Assembly: GCF_039538005.1 (NCBI RefSeq)
Contig: NZ_BAABBO010000024.1
Coordinates: 1-64,000 of the forward strand
Length of the DNA: 64,000 bases
Origin: Allohahella marinimesophila
GTDB lineage: Bacteria > Pseudomonadota > Gammaproteobacteria > Pseudomonadales > Oleiphilaceae
Direction: 5' to 3'
The first letter of the stretch is position 1; every line of letters starts with the position of its first letter. A model generated the notes under the pieces. That model did no database searches. It saw only the letters and a list, made by a program, of their open reading frames with translations, and had not been told where the DNA came from. This document shows positions 1 through 8,616 of the stretch, in pieces. The translations under genes were made by a program, and so were the position numbers.

Positions 1-21
1 GGGCTTAACTGACTGGCATTA

Positions 22-46
22 GCTCTACAAGGAGCCGCTTTTTTTT
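22..46 (+). terminator. possible intrinsic terminator of an upstream gene
   Basis: A short hairpin (GCTCT, loop ACAA, GGAGC) is followed two bases later by a run of eight T on the plus strand. It would end a plus-strand gene lying before the window. The stem is only five pairs with one G-T, so this is weak. Confidence 0.35.
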
Positions 47-69
47 ACCTGATGATATCACTCGCTGTG

Positions 70-1479
70 TTAGCGCTTCGCATCTCGACGCACAGCTGAG
101 GTGGAGAAGTCCTGCTCTTTCAGTCGCGGTTCGAAATCTCTAGGTCGCTCCTTGTTGTCCAGGCCCTCCACGAAGTATCTGCCGCTGTCCAGATCGTAAG
201 TGACCTCTGCGGTGGTCCAGGGTACTGGTACGGTGTAATAATTGATCATATGGCCTTCGGCGAAGCGGGTAAGCTCCCCATCGTCGTTATGGCCTTCTTC
301 CAGTACAACCTGCCAGGAGTCTTCATCGAAGTATAAAGTTCGCTTGGCAAACGCATGTTGTATGCCAGTCCGGCGCTCACCTTCAACTACCCAGACCCGG
401 TGCAACTCGTAGCGCGTAAGGTCCTGATTGATATGACCCTTGCGGATAATGTCGCTTTCTCCGACATTACCTGAGTGCAGCTTATAAGCGTTGTAGGGAA
501 TCAAGATTTCCTTTTTGCCAACGAGACTCCATTCGTACTGGTCTGGAGCTCCGTTGTACATATCTATCTGGTCTATGAATTTGAGACCCTGGCTATTGGG
601 AAACTCAGCGTCGTAGGCGAGATAGGGTGAGCGACGCAGACGACGCTCGCCGGCAACATACCGCCAGGCCTTGCGCGGTGAAGCGACCAGGTCGACGGAT
701 TCATGGATGAGGTTGATGGTGCCAGCCAGTTTCGCAGGAGCCAGCACTTCTGTCTTCAGCATGAACAGGTTGTTATCAATCTCGCGAATAGTCGCGCCTT
801 CCGTGCTGTAGTTGAACAGGTATTCCTGCGAATACAGGATGGTGTTTGCAGCGCCATCCGGGCCGACTGTCGAAAACCCCGTTCGCATCGCGACTTCTTC
901 TCCGCGAAAGCGCAGAACATGGTTCCAGACAATTTCTACAGCTTCCTGCGGAATCGGAAAGGGCGAAGTGGTGACAGCCTTGCGAACACCTGTGCCTCGC
1001 GGCATCAGCTCTGCCGTCGTGGCGTTCTTCTTCAGCGCATCGTAGACAAACTCCGGGTAGCTGGCCGAACGACGCGTAGGGTAGACGGGCATGGTATAAG
1101 TCGGATGCTTCTCGAACATGGCCTTGTGGCCTTTGGAGAGCATCGCCGCGTATTTGTCGACATTGTCAGCAGTGACCACAAAGCGCGTGCCGTCCTCTGC
1201 GTAGGGGTCGGCTTCGTGCTCGCCTTCTACATAGTTGGCAGGGGGGCTCGTAATCCCGCCTGTCCATGGAGGAATCACGCCATCTTTCGTCCCGCTCATT
1301 TCAGCACCGACTGGCGTCAGCGATGTGCCGAGCTTCTTGGCCTGCTCAGCGGACACCTTGGCCTGAACACCAACACTCGATAGGCAAAGCGCCGTCGCCG
1401 ACAGCATTGCCAGGACAGCACCTTTACGTAACAGCAGCTTCGGCGAATGCGCACCGGCTTTCAAAGCGATCGAACTCAT
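70..1479 (-). CDS. DUF1329 family exported protein
   Basis: 469 residues. The N-terminus has a basic stretch (LLLRKG), a hydrophobic core and an AQA-type cleavage site (SSVGVQA before KVSAEQ), so it should be exported. The mature protein begins with the pattern typical of DUF1329 proteins (LGTSLTPVGAEMSG, then IPPWTGGI) and continues with tryptophan- and tyrosine-rich beta segments (PRKAWRYVAGERRLRRSPY, RVWVVEG). DUF1329 proteins are outer-membrane-associated and often accompany DUF1302 proteins and RND exporters in lipophilic-substrate gene clusters; no such partner is visible here. I chose the ATG at 1479 because AAGGA lies about seven bases upstream and the signal peptide starts there; an in-frame ATG at 1500 and an extension to 1548 lack such a site. 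The substrate is unknown. Confidence 0.8.
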   Translation of the reverse strand: MSSIALKAGAHSPKLLLRKGAVLAMLSATALCLSSVGVQAKVSAEQAKKLGTSLTPVGAEMSGTKDGVIPPWTGGITSPPANYVEGEHEADPYAEDGTRFVVTADNVDKYAAMLSKGHKAMFEKHPTYTMPVYPTRRSASYPEFVYDALKKNATTAELMPRGTGVRKAVTTSPFPIPQEAVEIVWNHVLRFRGEEVAMRTGFSTVGPDGAANTILYSQEYLFNYSTEGATIREIDNNLFMLKTEVLAPAKLAGTINLIHESVDLVASPRKAWRYVAGERRLRRSPYLAYDAEFPNSQGLKFIDQIDMYNGAPDQYEWSLVGKKEILIPYNAYKLHSGNVGESDIIRKGHINQDLTRYELHRVWVVEGERRTGIQHAFAKRTLYFDEDSWQVVLEEGHNDDGELTRFAEGHMINYYTVPVPWTTAEVTYDLDSGRYFVEGLDNKERPRDFEPRLKEQDFSTSAVRRDAKR

Positions 1480-1643
1480 AGCATGTCCTTTCCGATTCAT
1501 AGTCTGCACCTGCGAGAGGTGTAATGGCTTATCACAGAGTATAGGCAAAGAAAATCATCTTGCTATGAACGGGCAGCGTGAAGATTTTGATATACTTCAA
1601 CGCAGGCAGGCTTGGCCGTAGCCCACCAATAGAGGATGTTCAG

Positions 1644-2150
1644 ATGGCAGCACCAACCCTTACAGAGTGGCAATCGTTCATCAGCGCAAATATCTTCGGC
1701 GCAGAGCAGATGCAATTGCAGCAGCAAAAGGTCGACTCCCGGGCGCTACAGGACATTCATGAACGTGCCGCCTTGTTGTTTTTGCAGATGGCCTGGACCG
1801 GGCTGCTGCAATCGCTCGCCCGCCAGCAGGGTCTTCAGCTTGAGCGGCCCTCTCTCGATGCGCTAGAGCAGGAAATTGGACATGGCACTGCCGAAACGGG
1901 CGTATTGCGAAACCTGTTGGCAGAGCGGGATTCATGGCTGACGCTGATGCTCGAGGCTATAGCAGAGGTCAGTAGTGCTCATGCCGGCCAGGGCGCATCG
2001 AGAGAAAATGGCGTATCATCAGATGAAGAGGGGGGCGATGGTCTCATCGCCATGGTTGATCTTGGCGCGTCGTCGAGAGATCTCGCACGCTGGTCTGGAA
2101 GCCTGCGTGCCCTCGTATATCAACTGGAGAGTTCCAGCCTTGAATGCTGA
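1644..2150 (+). CDS. DUF6586-like conserved small protein
   Basis: 168 residues, starting MAAPTLTEWQ. The start at 1644 follows AGAGGA with seven bases of spacing, which is far better than the longer frame beginning at 1578. No signal peptide or membrane segment is visible; the sequence is mostly helical and rich in Gln, Leu and Glu (QMQLQQQKVDSRALQDIHERAA). It resembles the DUF6586 family that sits next to lexA/topA in pseudomonads. No enzymatic motif is visible. The next gene starts 42 bases downstream on the same strand, so the two are probably co-transcribed. Family call is from memory of the neighbourhood; function unknown. Confidence 0.65.
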   Translation: MAAPTLTEWQSFISANIFGAEQMQLQQQKVDSRALQDIHERAALLFLQMAWTGLLQSLARQQGLQLERPSLDALEQEIGHGTAETGVLRNLLAERDSWLTLMLEAIAEVSSAHAGQGASRENGVSSDEEGGDGLIAMVDLGASSRDLARWSGSLRALVYQLESSSLEC

Positions 2151-2192
2151 AAATCAGCCCTCATAATGTGTCTACACATGTAGGAGATGACT

Positions 2193-2585
2193 ATGCCTTC
2201 AGCACTATTTGAAATCATTCAGCTGTCGAATGGTAGCTTTGCACTTCAACAGATCGGTTCCTCCGGTGAACCCTTGCTGAAAATTGAATTCAGTGATGAA
2301 GCCAAGGCATTTCTGGAGAATCAGGACGCTCAGGTTGCTCGCGCCATGATTGGTGCTGCAATTCGGACCGTGGGGCAAATGCGGAGCTATGAGGTCACAG
2401 AGGAAACATTGTCTGCTGCGGACCTCGCCAGCAGCGTAGAAGGGTCAGATATCGATCCTGACGACGACACGGCTGTTCGGCGCGAAGCCTTCCGAAGAAA
2501 ATTGGCCAGCCAGAAGGGTAGTGCGCAAAAGGATGGCAAATCGGATTATCGTCAGGTGAAGCCAGAGTCCCACTGGCTTCATTGA
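2193..2585 (+). CDS. conserved hypothetical protein of the lexA/topA neighbourhood
   Basis: 130 residues. An ATG at 2187 is also in frame, but AGGAG at 2182-2186 touches it and lies six bases from the ATG at 2193, so 2193 is the likelier start. The protein has an N-terminal beta-rich part (FEIIQLSNGSFALQQIG), then an acidic helical region (KIEFSDEAKAFLENQDAQVARAMIGAAIRTVGQM) and a charged, probably disordered tail (DIDPDDDTAVRREAFRRKLASQKGS). It has no signal peptide and no recognisable catalytic motif. A protein of this size and pattern lies beside lexA in Pseudomonas, as far as I remember. Function unknown. It converges on lexA with a hairpin in the short gap. Confidence 0.65.
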   Translation: MPSALFEIIQLSNGSFALQQIGSSGEPLLKIEFSDEAKAFLENQDAQVARAMIGAAIRTVGQMRSYEVTEETLSAADLASSVEGSDIDPDDDTAVRREAFRRKLASQKGSAQKDGKSDYRQVKPESHWLH

Positions 2586-2586
2586 T

Positions 2587-2613
2587 CTTCCGGCCTCCAG
2601 CGGACGCCGGAGG
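2587..2613. other. hairpin between convergent genes
   Basis: An 8-bp inverted repeat (CTTCCGGC/GCCGGAGG, one G-T pair, 11-base loop) fills the 33-base gap between the stop codons of the hypothetical gene and lexA. Neither strand has a clear T run after it, so it is not a classic intrinsic terminator, although its position fits a transcript end. Confidence 0.4.
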
Positions 2614-2618
2614 TCTGC

Positions 2619-3221
2619 CTAGATCGTGGTGCGTAACACGCCGATCACTTCGCCTTCAATTTCTGCGGAGCGGCTCGACAGGTCTATGCGCATTGTTTCG
2701 AAATCGCTGTTCGCTGGCTCGAGATAGAGGATATTATTTTCCTGCCGGATAGTCTTTACGGTCACTTCGTCATCAATTCGTACTACACCGATCGAGCCAT
2801 TGCGAATCTCTGATGTCTTTTTGATGGCGAGAAGATCACCCTCCAGTATGCCCACGTCTTTCATGCTCAAGCCCCGTACGCGTAGCAGGAAATCTGGCAG
2901 TTGCGAGAACAGTCCTTTGTGGATATCAATGCGTTGTTCGATATTTTCAGTAGCAAGAATCGGGAATCCGGCAGCGACCGATCCAACAACTGGGACGCCG
3001 GGCTCCGGCTCATCGAGCAGTCGGATACCTCTGGAAGCCCCTGGTATCATCTCGATGGCACCTTTGCGGGCAAGCGCCTTGAGATGCTCTTCCGCTGCGT
3101 TGGCAGACTTGAAACCAATGATACCTGAGATTTCCGCACGGGTAGGCGGACGACCCTCCTCGAGAATATAAGTGCGGATCAGTTCAAGAATCTGGGCCTG
3201 GCGTCTGGTCAATCCTGTCAT
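2619..3221 (-). CDS. lexA: LexA, SOS repressor/self-cleaving protease
   Basis: 200 residues. LexA represses SOS genes and inactivates itself when RecA filaments stimulate autocleavage. The N-terminal winged helix starts MTGLTRRQAQILELI. The cleavage bond falls at Ala84-Gly85 (VAAGFPI), the nucleophile is Ser119 (RGLSMKD) and the base is Lys156 (DEVTVK), which are the same numbers as in E. coli LexA. The start at 3221 was chosen from the family N-terminus; the longer frame to 3284 would run through the SOS boxes. Two overlapping LexA-type boxes lie 15-52 bases upstream, so autoregulation is likely. No sulA-like gene follows, unlike the lexA-sulA pair of Pseudomonas; the next gene downstream is convergent. 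Confidence 0.97.
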   Translation of the reverse strand: MTGLTRRQAQILELIRTYILEEGRPPTRAEISGIIGFKSANAAEEHLKALARKGAIEMIPGASRGIRLLDEPEPGVPVVGSVAAGFPILATENIEQRIDIHKGLFSQLPDFLLRVRGLSMKDVGILEGDLLAIKKTSEIRNGSIGVVRIDDEVTVKTIRQENNILYLEPANSDFETMRIDLSSRSAEIEGEVIGVLRTTI

Positions 3222-3235
3222 GAGAGATGTCCGTA

Positions 3236-3273
3236 TACTGGTTATATAATCAATACTGTTAATGTATACACAT
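3236..3273 (-). promoter_or_regulatory. tandem LexA (SOS) boxes
   Basis: Two 20-base elements overlap by two bases: 3236-3255 has CTG-N10-CAA and 3254-3273 has CTG-N10-CAC, each flanked by TA and with an AT-rich core close to the CTG-TATATATATA-CAG consensus. Each has one mismatch in the outer triplet pair. They sit directly upstream of the lexA start, where E. coli lexA also carries two boxes. They lie more than 100 bases from the divergent DUF2788 gene. Confidence 0.75.
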
Positions 3274-3379
3274 CTCGCATGCATGTAAATACCTGAATAT
3301 CAACCGGAAGCGGCCCCAAAGCCACTGGCCGTGCGCCTTGAATCCGTATCAACGCTCCTCATCTGGATCTGGATAACCA

Positions 3380-3589
3380 ATGACCTTTCAGCAATTCGAA
3401 TCCCTCAGCCTGTACGTTCTGGTTGGAGGGCTCATCATTTTCATGGGCTTCATCGTCTGGGACCTCGCCAAAAAGTCCAAGGCGGGGCGTTTTGGCACAG
3501 CGATTCTCTTTATCGCGTTGTTTCTGGGCGTGGTCGGCTTTGTGGTAAAGACCGTCCTAGTGGAGATCTTTAATGTCGGGGCTGGCTGA
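3380..3589 (+). CDS. DUF2788 family small membrane protein
   Basis: 69 residues. Two hydrophobic helices (about residues 10-28, LYVLVGGLIIFMGFIVWDLA, and 38-58, FGTAILFIALFLGVVGFVV) flank a short basic loop (KKSKAGRF), a hairpin with both ends probably outside the cytoplasm. Size and pattern match DUF2788, a family of unknown function in gammaproteobacteria. It lies between lexA and the bat operon, divergent from lexA and convergent with batD, with 17 bases between the stop codons and no visible terminator. Confidence 0.8.
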   Translation: MTFQQFESLSLYVLVGGLIIFMGFIVWDLAKKSKAGRFGTAILFIALFLGVVGFVVKTVLVEIFNVGAG

Positions 3590-3606
3590 TAGCGCAGACC
3601 CAACGC

Positions 3607-5451
3607 TTAGTCCCGCTGCGGAGCACGTTCACCAGGATAAAGCGACTCCGCCAGGCTTGCTGGCTGGGCATCATCGGCAGATTTGGACAGCCACTCTCCC
3701 GTGAAGTTGATGATCCTGACTTGCAGCTCGGCAGCTCTCGAATCGGCCGATCCTGTCGGACTGCCAAAACAGTGCTGCTGGAGGGTGGCAAGCTCGGCCT
3801 TGATCTTACCCAGCACCTGTTCACTACGCGCAACATTTGAGCGGCTGGTCTGCTTCTGGAGCCAGCTGGAATACACGCTGGCAAAGCTGCAGGGTGTCAT
3901 GGCTTCGAACGCTGGTCGCTCCCTGCGCGCCCACTGCTGTTGAACGGATAGGCCTTCACGGGTTCCGGGTGCCTTTTCGTGGGGTGCCTGAAGCGCGCGT
4001 TGTCTGTAGTGCCAGGCCAGCCAGCCGAGTCCAAGGCACAATATCGCCAGAATCAGGCTGAGCAGTGGCCAGAACCTGCTGTACTCTCCAGCGGCAGTGG
4101 CTTCGCCAGGCGTAGCAGAATCAGGAGCCGTCACAGTCTGTCGCTCGGCGTCAGATTCGGCGCTATCTGATATCGGAGGTGGTGCGAGCGCAGCTTCGCC
4201 TGAACCACTTCCGCTCACCTCAAGTACGCGCTCAGGAAGAATGGCGACACGTTGCTCATCGTTCACCACGTCCCACCAGGGGATTCTGATTTCCGGCAAT
4301 ACGAAACGGCCTGGTCGTGTAGCGATCAGCGCATATTCCTGAGTTCGGACCCCGGTGATGCCGGCGGCATGCACTTCCTCGCTCGTTTCGGACTGGCCTG
4401 GATAAAGTCGCACCCCATCCGGGGTATCTACGTCGATGGGGGGCAGCGTAGCACTTTCAAGCCCGAGTCCCTGCAAGGTAATCGTCCGGGTAACCGACTC
4501 GCCGACCTGCAGCTTCGCGGTATCCGGCTCATAGGACTCCGAGACACTGAACCCCATGGCTGGAAGCCAGGTGCTGCCGCTGAATCTGGCTGGAGGATCC
4601 TTGATATCCACCGACACAGGTGGACTAGTCACCGTTTCGTAGTTGCCCCGCCCAAAGCGACGATTGACGAACCGGCCTGAAAACTTCACCGCCGGAATAG
4701 TCAGTTCACCACTGTCTTCTGCAAAAACAGCGTATTGTCGCTCCACGACCTCAAACCGTTTCCCCGCGCGCGTCTGGTTGTACTCCTTCTGCTTCTCGAG
4801 CTGCCGGAACAGCGCCCCTTTCACATTGGGGTGGGCCAGTTGTCCATCCACGAGTTCATTGCTGTAGAGCAGTTTGACGGTGAGGAGCATCTGCTCGCCA
4901 ACGTAAGCGCTCTCCTTGTCTATCGTCATTTCGACCATCAGGTCACTGTCGGCCGGGTTCTTCGGCGCATCGCTGACCTTGAGCTCTATCGGATCGGTCG
5001 ACTCGTCTTCAAGGCTCAGAGCGGGAATGGTGATATCGCCAGCTCGCTTCGGGCTCAGTGTATACGTCCAGGCGACCAGCGAATTGTTCACATTATTCTC
5101 AAACTGGACGCGATAGTTCTGCTGGCGATCAAGTATCTCGAAATCTTCTTCGAGCACACTGACTTCTGGGGAATCGATGTCCAGGGTATTGAGGTTGAAC
5201 AGGCTGATGCCCAGCGAGGCATCGAGCTTGCTCGAAATTGTAAGCTGCACTGTTTCTCCCAGCGCCAGCTCGTTTCGATCCACCGAAGCCGTGAGCCCAT
5301 CCGCAGCCATTGACGGGCTGCCGATCAGCATCAGACAGGACAGCCACAGCATAAGCAAGCCTCGGTGACGGCGGTTCAGGGCACGGTCTGATGTCGAGTA
5401 GCCATGACTGCTGCTGTTTCGATAATGCATTCTGTTCATTTCCCGATTCAT
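3607..5451 (-). CDS. batD: BatD-like exported/membrane protein
   Basis: 614 residues, last gene of the bat operon. An N-terminal signal segment (LLMLWLSCLMLIGSPSMA before ADGLTASVD) leads into tandem beta-sandwich domains (QLTISSKLDASLGIS, then AYVGEQMLLTVKLLYS and RTITLQGLGLESATLP) and one membrane helix near residues 440-465 (FWPLLSLILAILCLGLGWLAW), followed by a cytoplasmic helical tail. This is the layout of BatD (aerotolerance) proteins. The open frame extends to 5988, but that part overlaps the preceding gene and is low-complexity, so I rejected it. The start is uncertain: ATGs at 5451, 5439 and 5430 are all possible; 5451 has GGGGAG about 13 bases upstream. BatD is thought to work with the VWA partners at the inner membrane. 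Confidence 0.85.
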   Translation of the reverse strand: MNREMNRMHYRNSSSHGYSTSDRALNRRHRGLLMLWLSCLMLIGSPSMAADGLTASVDRNELALGETVQLTISSKLDASLGISLFNLNTLDIDSPEVSVLEEDFEILDRQQNYRVQFENNVNNSLVAWTYTLSPKRAGDITIPALSLEDESTDPIELKVSDAPKNPADSDLMVEMTIDKESAYVGEQMLLTVKLLYSNELVDGQLAHPNVKGALFRQLEKQKEYNQTRAGKRFEVVERQYAVFAEDSGELTIPAVKFSGRFVNRRFGRGNYETVTSPPVSVDIKDPPARFSGSTWLPAMGFSVSESYEPDTAKLQVGESVTRTITLQGLGLESATLPPIDVDTPDGVRLYPGQSETSEEVHAAGITGVRTQEYALIATRPGRFVLPEIRIPWWDVVNDEQRVAILPERVLEVSGSGSGEAALAPPPISDSAESDAERQTVTAPDSATPGEATAAGEYSRFWPLLSLILAILCLGLGWLAWHYRQRALQAPHEKAPGTREGLSVQQQWARRERPAFEAMTPCSFASVYSSWLQKQTSRSNVARSEQVLGKIKAELATLQQHCFGSPTGSADSRAAELQVRIINFTGEWLSKSADDAQPASLAESLYPGERAPQRD

Positions 5452-5470
5452 TTCGCTGGTTGTCTCCCCG

Positions 5471-7519
5471 TTACCAGGGGTTGCTGCTTGCTGTGCCAGG
5501 TGAGGTCCGGGTTGCTGGTGCACCTGCCTCGTCCTGTCCGGATCCCGGTGCTCGCTGATCATATCGGCTGTCAGGGTTGCGGTATTGGTACAGGAACTTT
5601 CGTTGCAGCAACTCCCCGGGATCATCCGGAATCCGGCGTAGCCACTGCTCCTGCTGCTGCTCACTGAGATCATAAGTCGAGGCCTCTGCGCTAGCTGCAG
5701 CAGCATCGGGTAATTCCTCGCCGTCTCCACCTGACTGCTCGGCGGCGGCCTGTTTTGATTCGTCCTTGCCAGCCTGATCATCCGCCTGCTGCTGCCCTTC
5801 GGCCGGTGTCTGTTCGGTCTCATTGTCCTGCTGACCTGGGTCCTGGCTGGCGCTCTGGTCCCCGGGCTTGCCACCCTTCGATGAGTCCTGTTGTGTCCCG
5901 CCATCCTGTCCCTGACCGTCCTCTGAGGGCTCACCATCCGGCTTCTGCTCACCCTGGCCGCCTTCCTGCTCGGAATCCTCCTCGCCATCCTGCTGGTTCT
6001 TTTGCTGTTGTTGTTGCTGCTGCTTTTGTTGCTGCTGCTGTTGTTTCAGAAGCTCTTCGATCATGGCCCGATTTTCTCTGGCCACGTTCATGTCAGGGTC
6101 GAGTTCGAGGGCGGCATCATACGCGGCTATGGCCAGCTCGAGTTCACCAGCATAGGCGTGGGCGTTACCCTGGTTAAAGCGAGTAACCGGGTCAGGCGCC
6201 GCACTGGCAAGGGTTTCGGCAGCGGCACCGAAGGCCTTCATCTGATATTGGGCTGCGCCCCGCCTTGCAGCCTCACTATACAGCGCTGCAGCGGTAGCGA
6301 ATTCGCCGGCCTGGTAAGCTTCGTCCGCGAGCTGGTCCTGACGCTGCCAGAGGCGTTCCCAGAACGATGGCATATTGGGCTGAACCTGTGCTTCGGTATC
6401 CGCTGGATTGTCATTCGTGTCCTCCGCTGCAGCATCAGTCGACGACAGTACCAGCACCGACGATGCCAGCCAGAGGCCGCCTGGCACCAGCAGCATTGGT
6501 CCGATGGCTGCGAGCAGAGCGCCGCGCCGGTGAAAGATCAGCCCCAGAATTGCCATGAGCGGCAACAGCCAGAAACCCTGGTCGATCCGCTGCTCTATGG
6601 TCTGATCACTGTCGGCCGCTTGGGTGGCAGCGGAAGCAGCGTTCAGCTCAGGCACGAGCCGGCGTAGATCACTGTCGTCGAACCGCGCCTCGGCCACACG
6701 ATCGACGGACTGTGTCGAGACCAGCTTCTTTGCCGCCGCCAGGTCGGCTCGCGCAATGATGACTTCGCCACCGCGCTTGAGAAAGCCCTGATCCGGCAGG
6801 GAGATCGGCCCGCCAGACTCGGTGCCGAACGAGAGTACGGAGACGGCTACGCCTTGAGGCAAATCGGTACGAAGCGAGATCAGCGCCTCGAGATTCTCTG
6901 CTTCGATGCTGTCGGTCAGCAGCAGAATCCTGCCGCTTTCGAGTCCCGCCTGCCTGATCAGGTTGCTGGCCTCGAGCAGACCGAGACCGGGATTCGCGCC
7001 AGGGTCCGGCATGATGGCAGGATCCAGAGCCGGTAACATGGCTCTGAGCGTCTCGCGGTCGTCGGTCAGTGGTGCCACCACGTGGGCAGAACCTGCAAAT
7101 ACCACCAGGCCGGTCAGGCCATCCTGGCGCAGGGCGAGCAGGTCATAGATCTTCTGTTTCGCTCTGGCCAGGCGACTGGGCGATTGGTCTTCAGCGTACA
7201 TCGACAATGACAGATCGAGCACCACGACCACAGCATCCTTTTTCTGCACGGCAGGCACTGCCTGCTTGATGAAGCTGGGACCTGCAAGGGCCACGATCAT
7301 GAGCATCAGCAGCAACTGGGCTGGCCACCAGGGTCTTGTAGTACGCTTTCCAGCGTCCGGCGCCTTGAGCAGGCGTTCAATGACAGCAGCGGGCAGATAC
7401 CGATGCCACTGTGACACTTCGAAGCGACGGCGTCGCAGCAGGGACAGAAATAATACCGGCAGCAGGCACCAGAGCCAGTTCGGGCGCAGAAACATGAAAT
7501 CTATACTGGTGTCGATCAT
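5471..7519 (-). CDS. BatB/BatC fusion: VWA domain plus TPR protein
   Basis: 682 residues. Two N-terminal membrane helices (about 12-28 and 66-82) precede a von Willebrand A domain whose metal-binding MIDAS begins at Asp102 (LDLSLSM). A further membrane helix pair lies near residues 320-360. TPR-like helices follow (FNQGNAHAYAGELELAIAAYDAALELDPD, about residues 465-495). The C-terminal part is low-complexity: a Gln/Lys tract, then a long Glu/Gln/Gly/Asp-rich stretch. In Bacteroides and Leptospira these parts are separate BatB and BatC genes; in many gammaproteobacteria they are fused as here. ATG overlaps the batA stop (ATGA), so the two are translationally coupled. The alternative longer start at 7612 lies inside batA and is unlikely. 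Confidence 0.88.
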   Translation of the reverse strand: MIDTSIDFMFLRPNWLWCLLPVLFLSLLRRRRFEVSQWHRYLPAAVIERLLKAPDAGKRTTRPWWPAQLLLMLMIVALAGPSFIKQAVPAVQKKDAVVVVLDLSLSMYAEDQSPSRLARAKQKIYDLLALRQDGLTGLVVFAGSAHVVAPLTDDRETLRAMLPALDPAIMPDPGANPGLGLLEASNLIRQAGLESGRILLLTDSIEAENLEALISLRTDLPQGVAVSVLSFGTESGGPISLPDQGFLKRGGEVIIARADLAAAKKLVSTQSVDRVAEARFDDSDLRRLVPELNAASAATQAADSDQTIEQRIDQGFWLLPLMAILGLIFHRRGALLAAIGPMLLVPGGLWLASSVLVLSSTDAAAEDTNDNPADTEAQVQPNMPSFWERLWQRQDQLADEAYQAGEFATAAALYSEAARRGAAQYQMKAFGAAAETLASAAPDPVTRFNQGNAHAYAGELELAIAAYDAALELDPDMNVARENRAMIEELLKQQQQQQKQQQQQQQKNQQDGEEDSEQEGGQGEQKPDGEPSEDGQGQDGGTQQDSSKGGKPGDQSASQDPGQQDNETEQTPAEGQQQADDQAGKDESKQAAAEQSGGDGEELPDAAAASAEASTYDLSEQQQEQWLRRIPDDPGELLQRKFLYQYRNPDSRYDQRAPGSGQDEAGAPATRTSPGTASSNPW
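6002..6043 (-). repeat. CAG/CAA repeat encoding a polyglutamine tract
   Basis: Fourteen codons of the batB/C fusion read as six Gln, one Lys, seven Gln in coding order, made of mixed CAG and CAA codons. It lies just after the TPR helices and starts the disordered acidic tail. Mixed codons suggest selection on the protein rather than simple slippage, but length variation is possible. Confidence 0.85.
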
Positions 7520-8616
7520 ACGGCTTTTGCCCTCCGCTGCTTGCGAATCGTCGCGAAGGTCATGCGAAGCCAGGCTGGAACAGGTAACAGCGCAATGAGC
7601 AGAAGCAAGCACGCGACGATCAACGCAATCCAGTAGTACTCGGTGACAGGACGGAAGATTCGACCATCCTGTACTACCGGCTCCAGCTGGTTGATGGCCT
7701 CGTACACGAGTTCGAGTTCGGAAGTCGATCGGGCACGATAGAATTCCCCACCTGTCGACTGCGCAATATATCGTAACAGACTCTCGTCCAGGTCGGCGGA
7801 AGGGTTGTATCGTTGACGACCAAACAGCCCTGCTCGGTAAGCTTCATCTGCACCCAGGCCGATGGTGTAAATTCGCAGGCCTGCTTCTTTGGCGAGTTCG
7901 GCAGCCTTGATGGGATCGACTTCACTCCCAAGTTCGGCGCCGTCGGTCAGGAGCACCATGACTCGCGCGTCCGCTGGACGCTCCCGCAAGCGCTTGATGC
8001 CCAGCCCAATGGCGTCGCCGATGGCAGTCGCATTGCCGGCGAGGCCGATCTGCGATTCATAGAGCAACTGTTCCACAGTCGCGAGGTCGAAGGTCAGTGG
8101 AGCCTGTATATAAGGCTTCGCGCCAAACAGTATCAGCCCCACCCGGTCACCGTCCCGCTGTTTGAGAAAGTCGCTCACCACTTGTTTGAGTGCGGTCAGT
8201 CTGTCGGTCTGATAACCACGCAGCACCATATCCGGCTCTTGCATGCTTGGTGAAATGTCTACTGTCAGCATCATGTCCCTGGCCGTTGTGTCCAGCGGTA
8301 CTGGTTCGCCCTGCCACTGAGGCCGGGTAAGCGCGACGCAAAGCATGCACCAGCTGGCAGCCAGCAGCCAGAGTCGCCAGGGCGGTGTGCGGTGCTGGGC
8401 CTGGCCAAATCCACGTGATTCCATCACTTGCCTCACAGCAGCAAACTGGGGCATGACCAGCGCAGGCGCTGCTGAGGTCTCGGCGGCGCTTTGTCCAGAG
8501 GGGCCTGAGCCAGCACGGCCTTTCAAGAACTGTAAAACAAAGGGCAGGGGCAGTAACAAGAGCGCCAGTGGCCAGGCAAACTGCAGCGCATCTGACAGCG
8601 GCAATATGCTATCCAT
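7516..8616 (-). CDS. batA: BatA-like VWA-domain membrane protein
   Basis: 366 residues. Membrane helices near residues 14-31 and 82-97 are followed by a von Willebrand A domain with MIDAS residues Asp120-Ile-Ser-Pro-Ser124 (TVDISPSMQEPD), a TNATAIGDAIG-type threonine region (AGNATAIGDAIGLGIK) and LLTDGAELGSEVDP. A C-terminal helix (YWIALIVACLLLLIALLPVP) anchors it. The VWA domain should face the periplasm and bind a metal-dependent partner. The start at 8616 overlaps the DUF4381 stop by eight bases, which supports it over the longer frame to 8805; the stop overlaps the next ATG. Role inferred from the Bat/MoxR family; the client is unknown. Confidence 0.88.
   Translation of the reverse strand: MDSILPLSDALQFAWPLALLLLPLPFVLQFLKGRAGSGPSGQSAAETSAAPALVMPQFAAVRQVMESRGFGQAQHRTPPWRLWLLAASWCMLCVALTRPQWQGEPVPLDTTARDMMLTVDISPSMQEPDMVLRGYQTDRLTALKQVVSDFLKQRDGDRVGLILFGAKPYIQAPLTFDLATVEQLLYESQIGLAGNATAIGDAIGLGIKRLRERPADARVMVLLTDGAELGSEVDPIKAAELAKEAGLRIYTIGLGADEAYRAGLFGRQRYNPSADLDESLLRYIAQSTGGEFYRARSTSELELVYEAINQLEPVVQDGRIFRPVTEYYWIALIVACLLLLIALLPVPAWLRMTFATIRKQRRAKAV

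Noticed and set aside
4735..5313. 192-residue plus-strand frame within batD
   Set aside because: Antisense to a family-recognised gene and without any motif of its own.
5452..5988. N-terminal extension of batD giving 793 residues
   Set aside because: It overlaps the end of the batB/C fusion in another frame and is Arg/Ser/Pro-rich low complexity; the signal peptide starts only near 5451.
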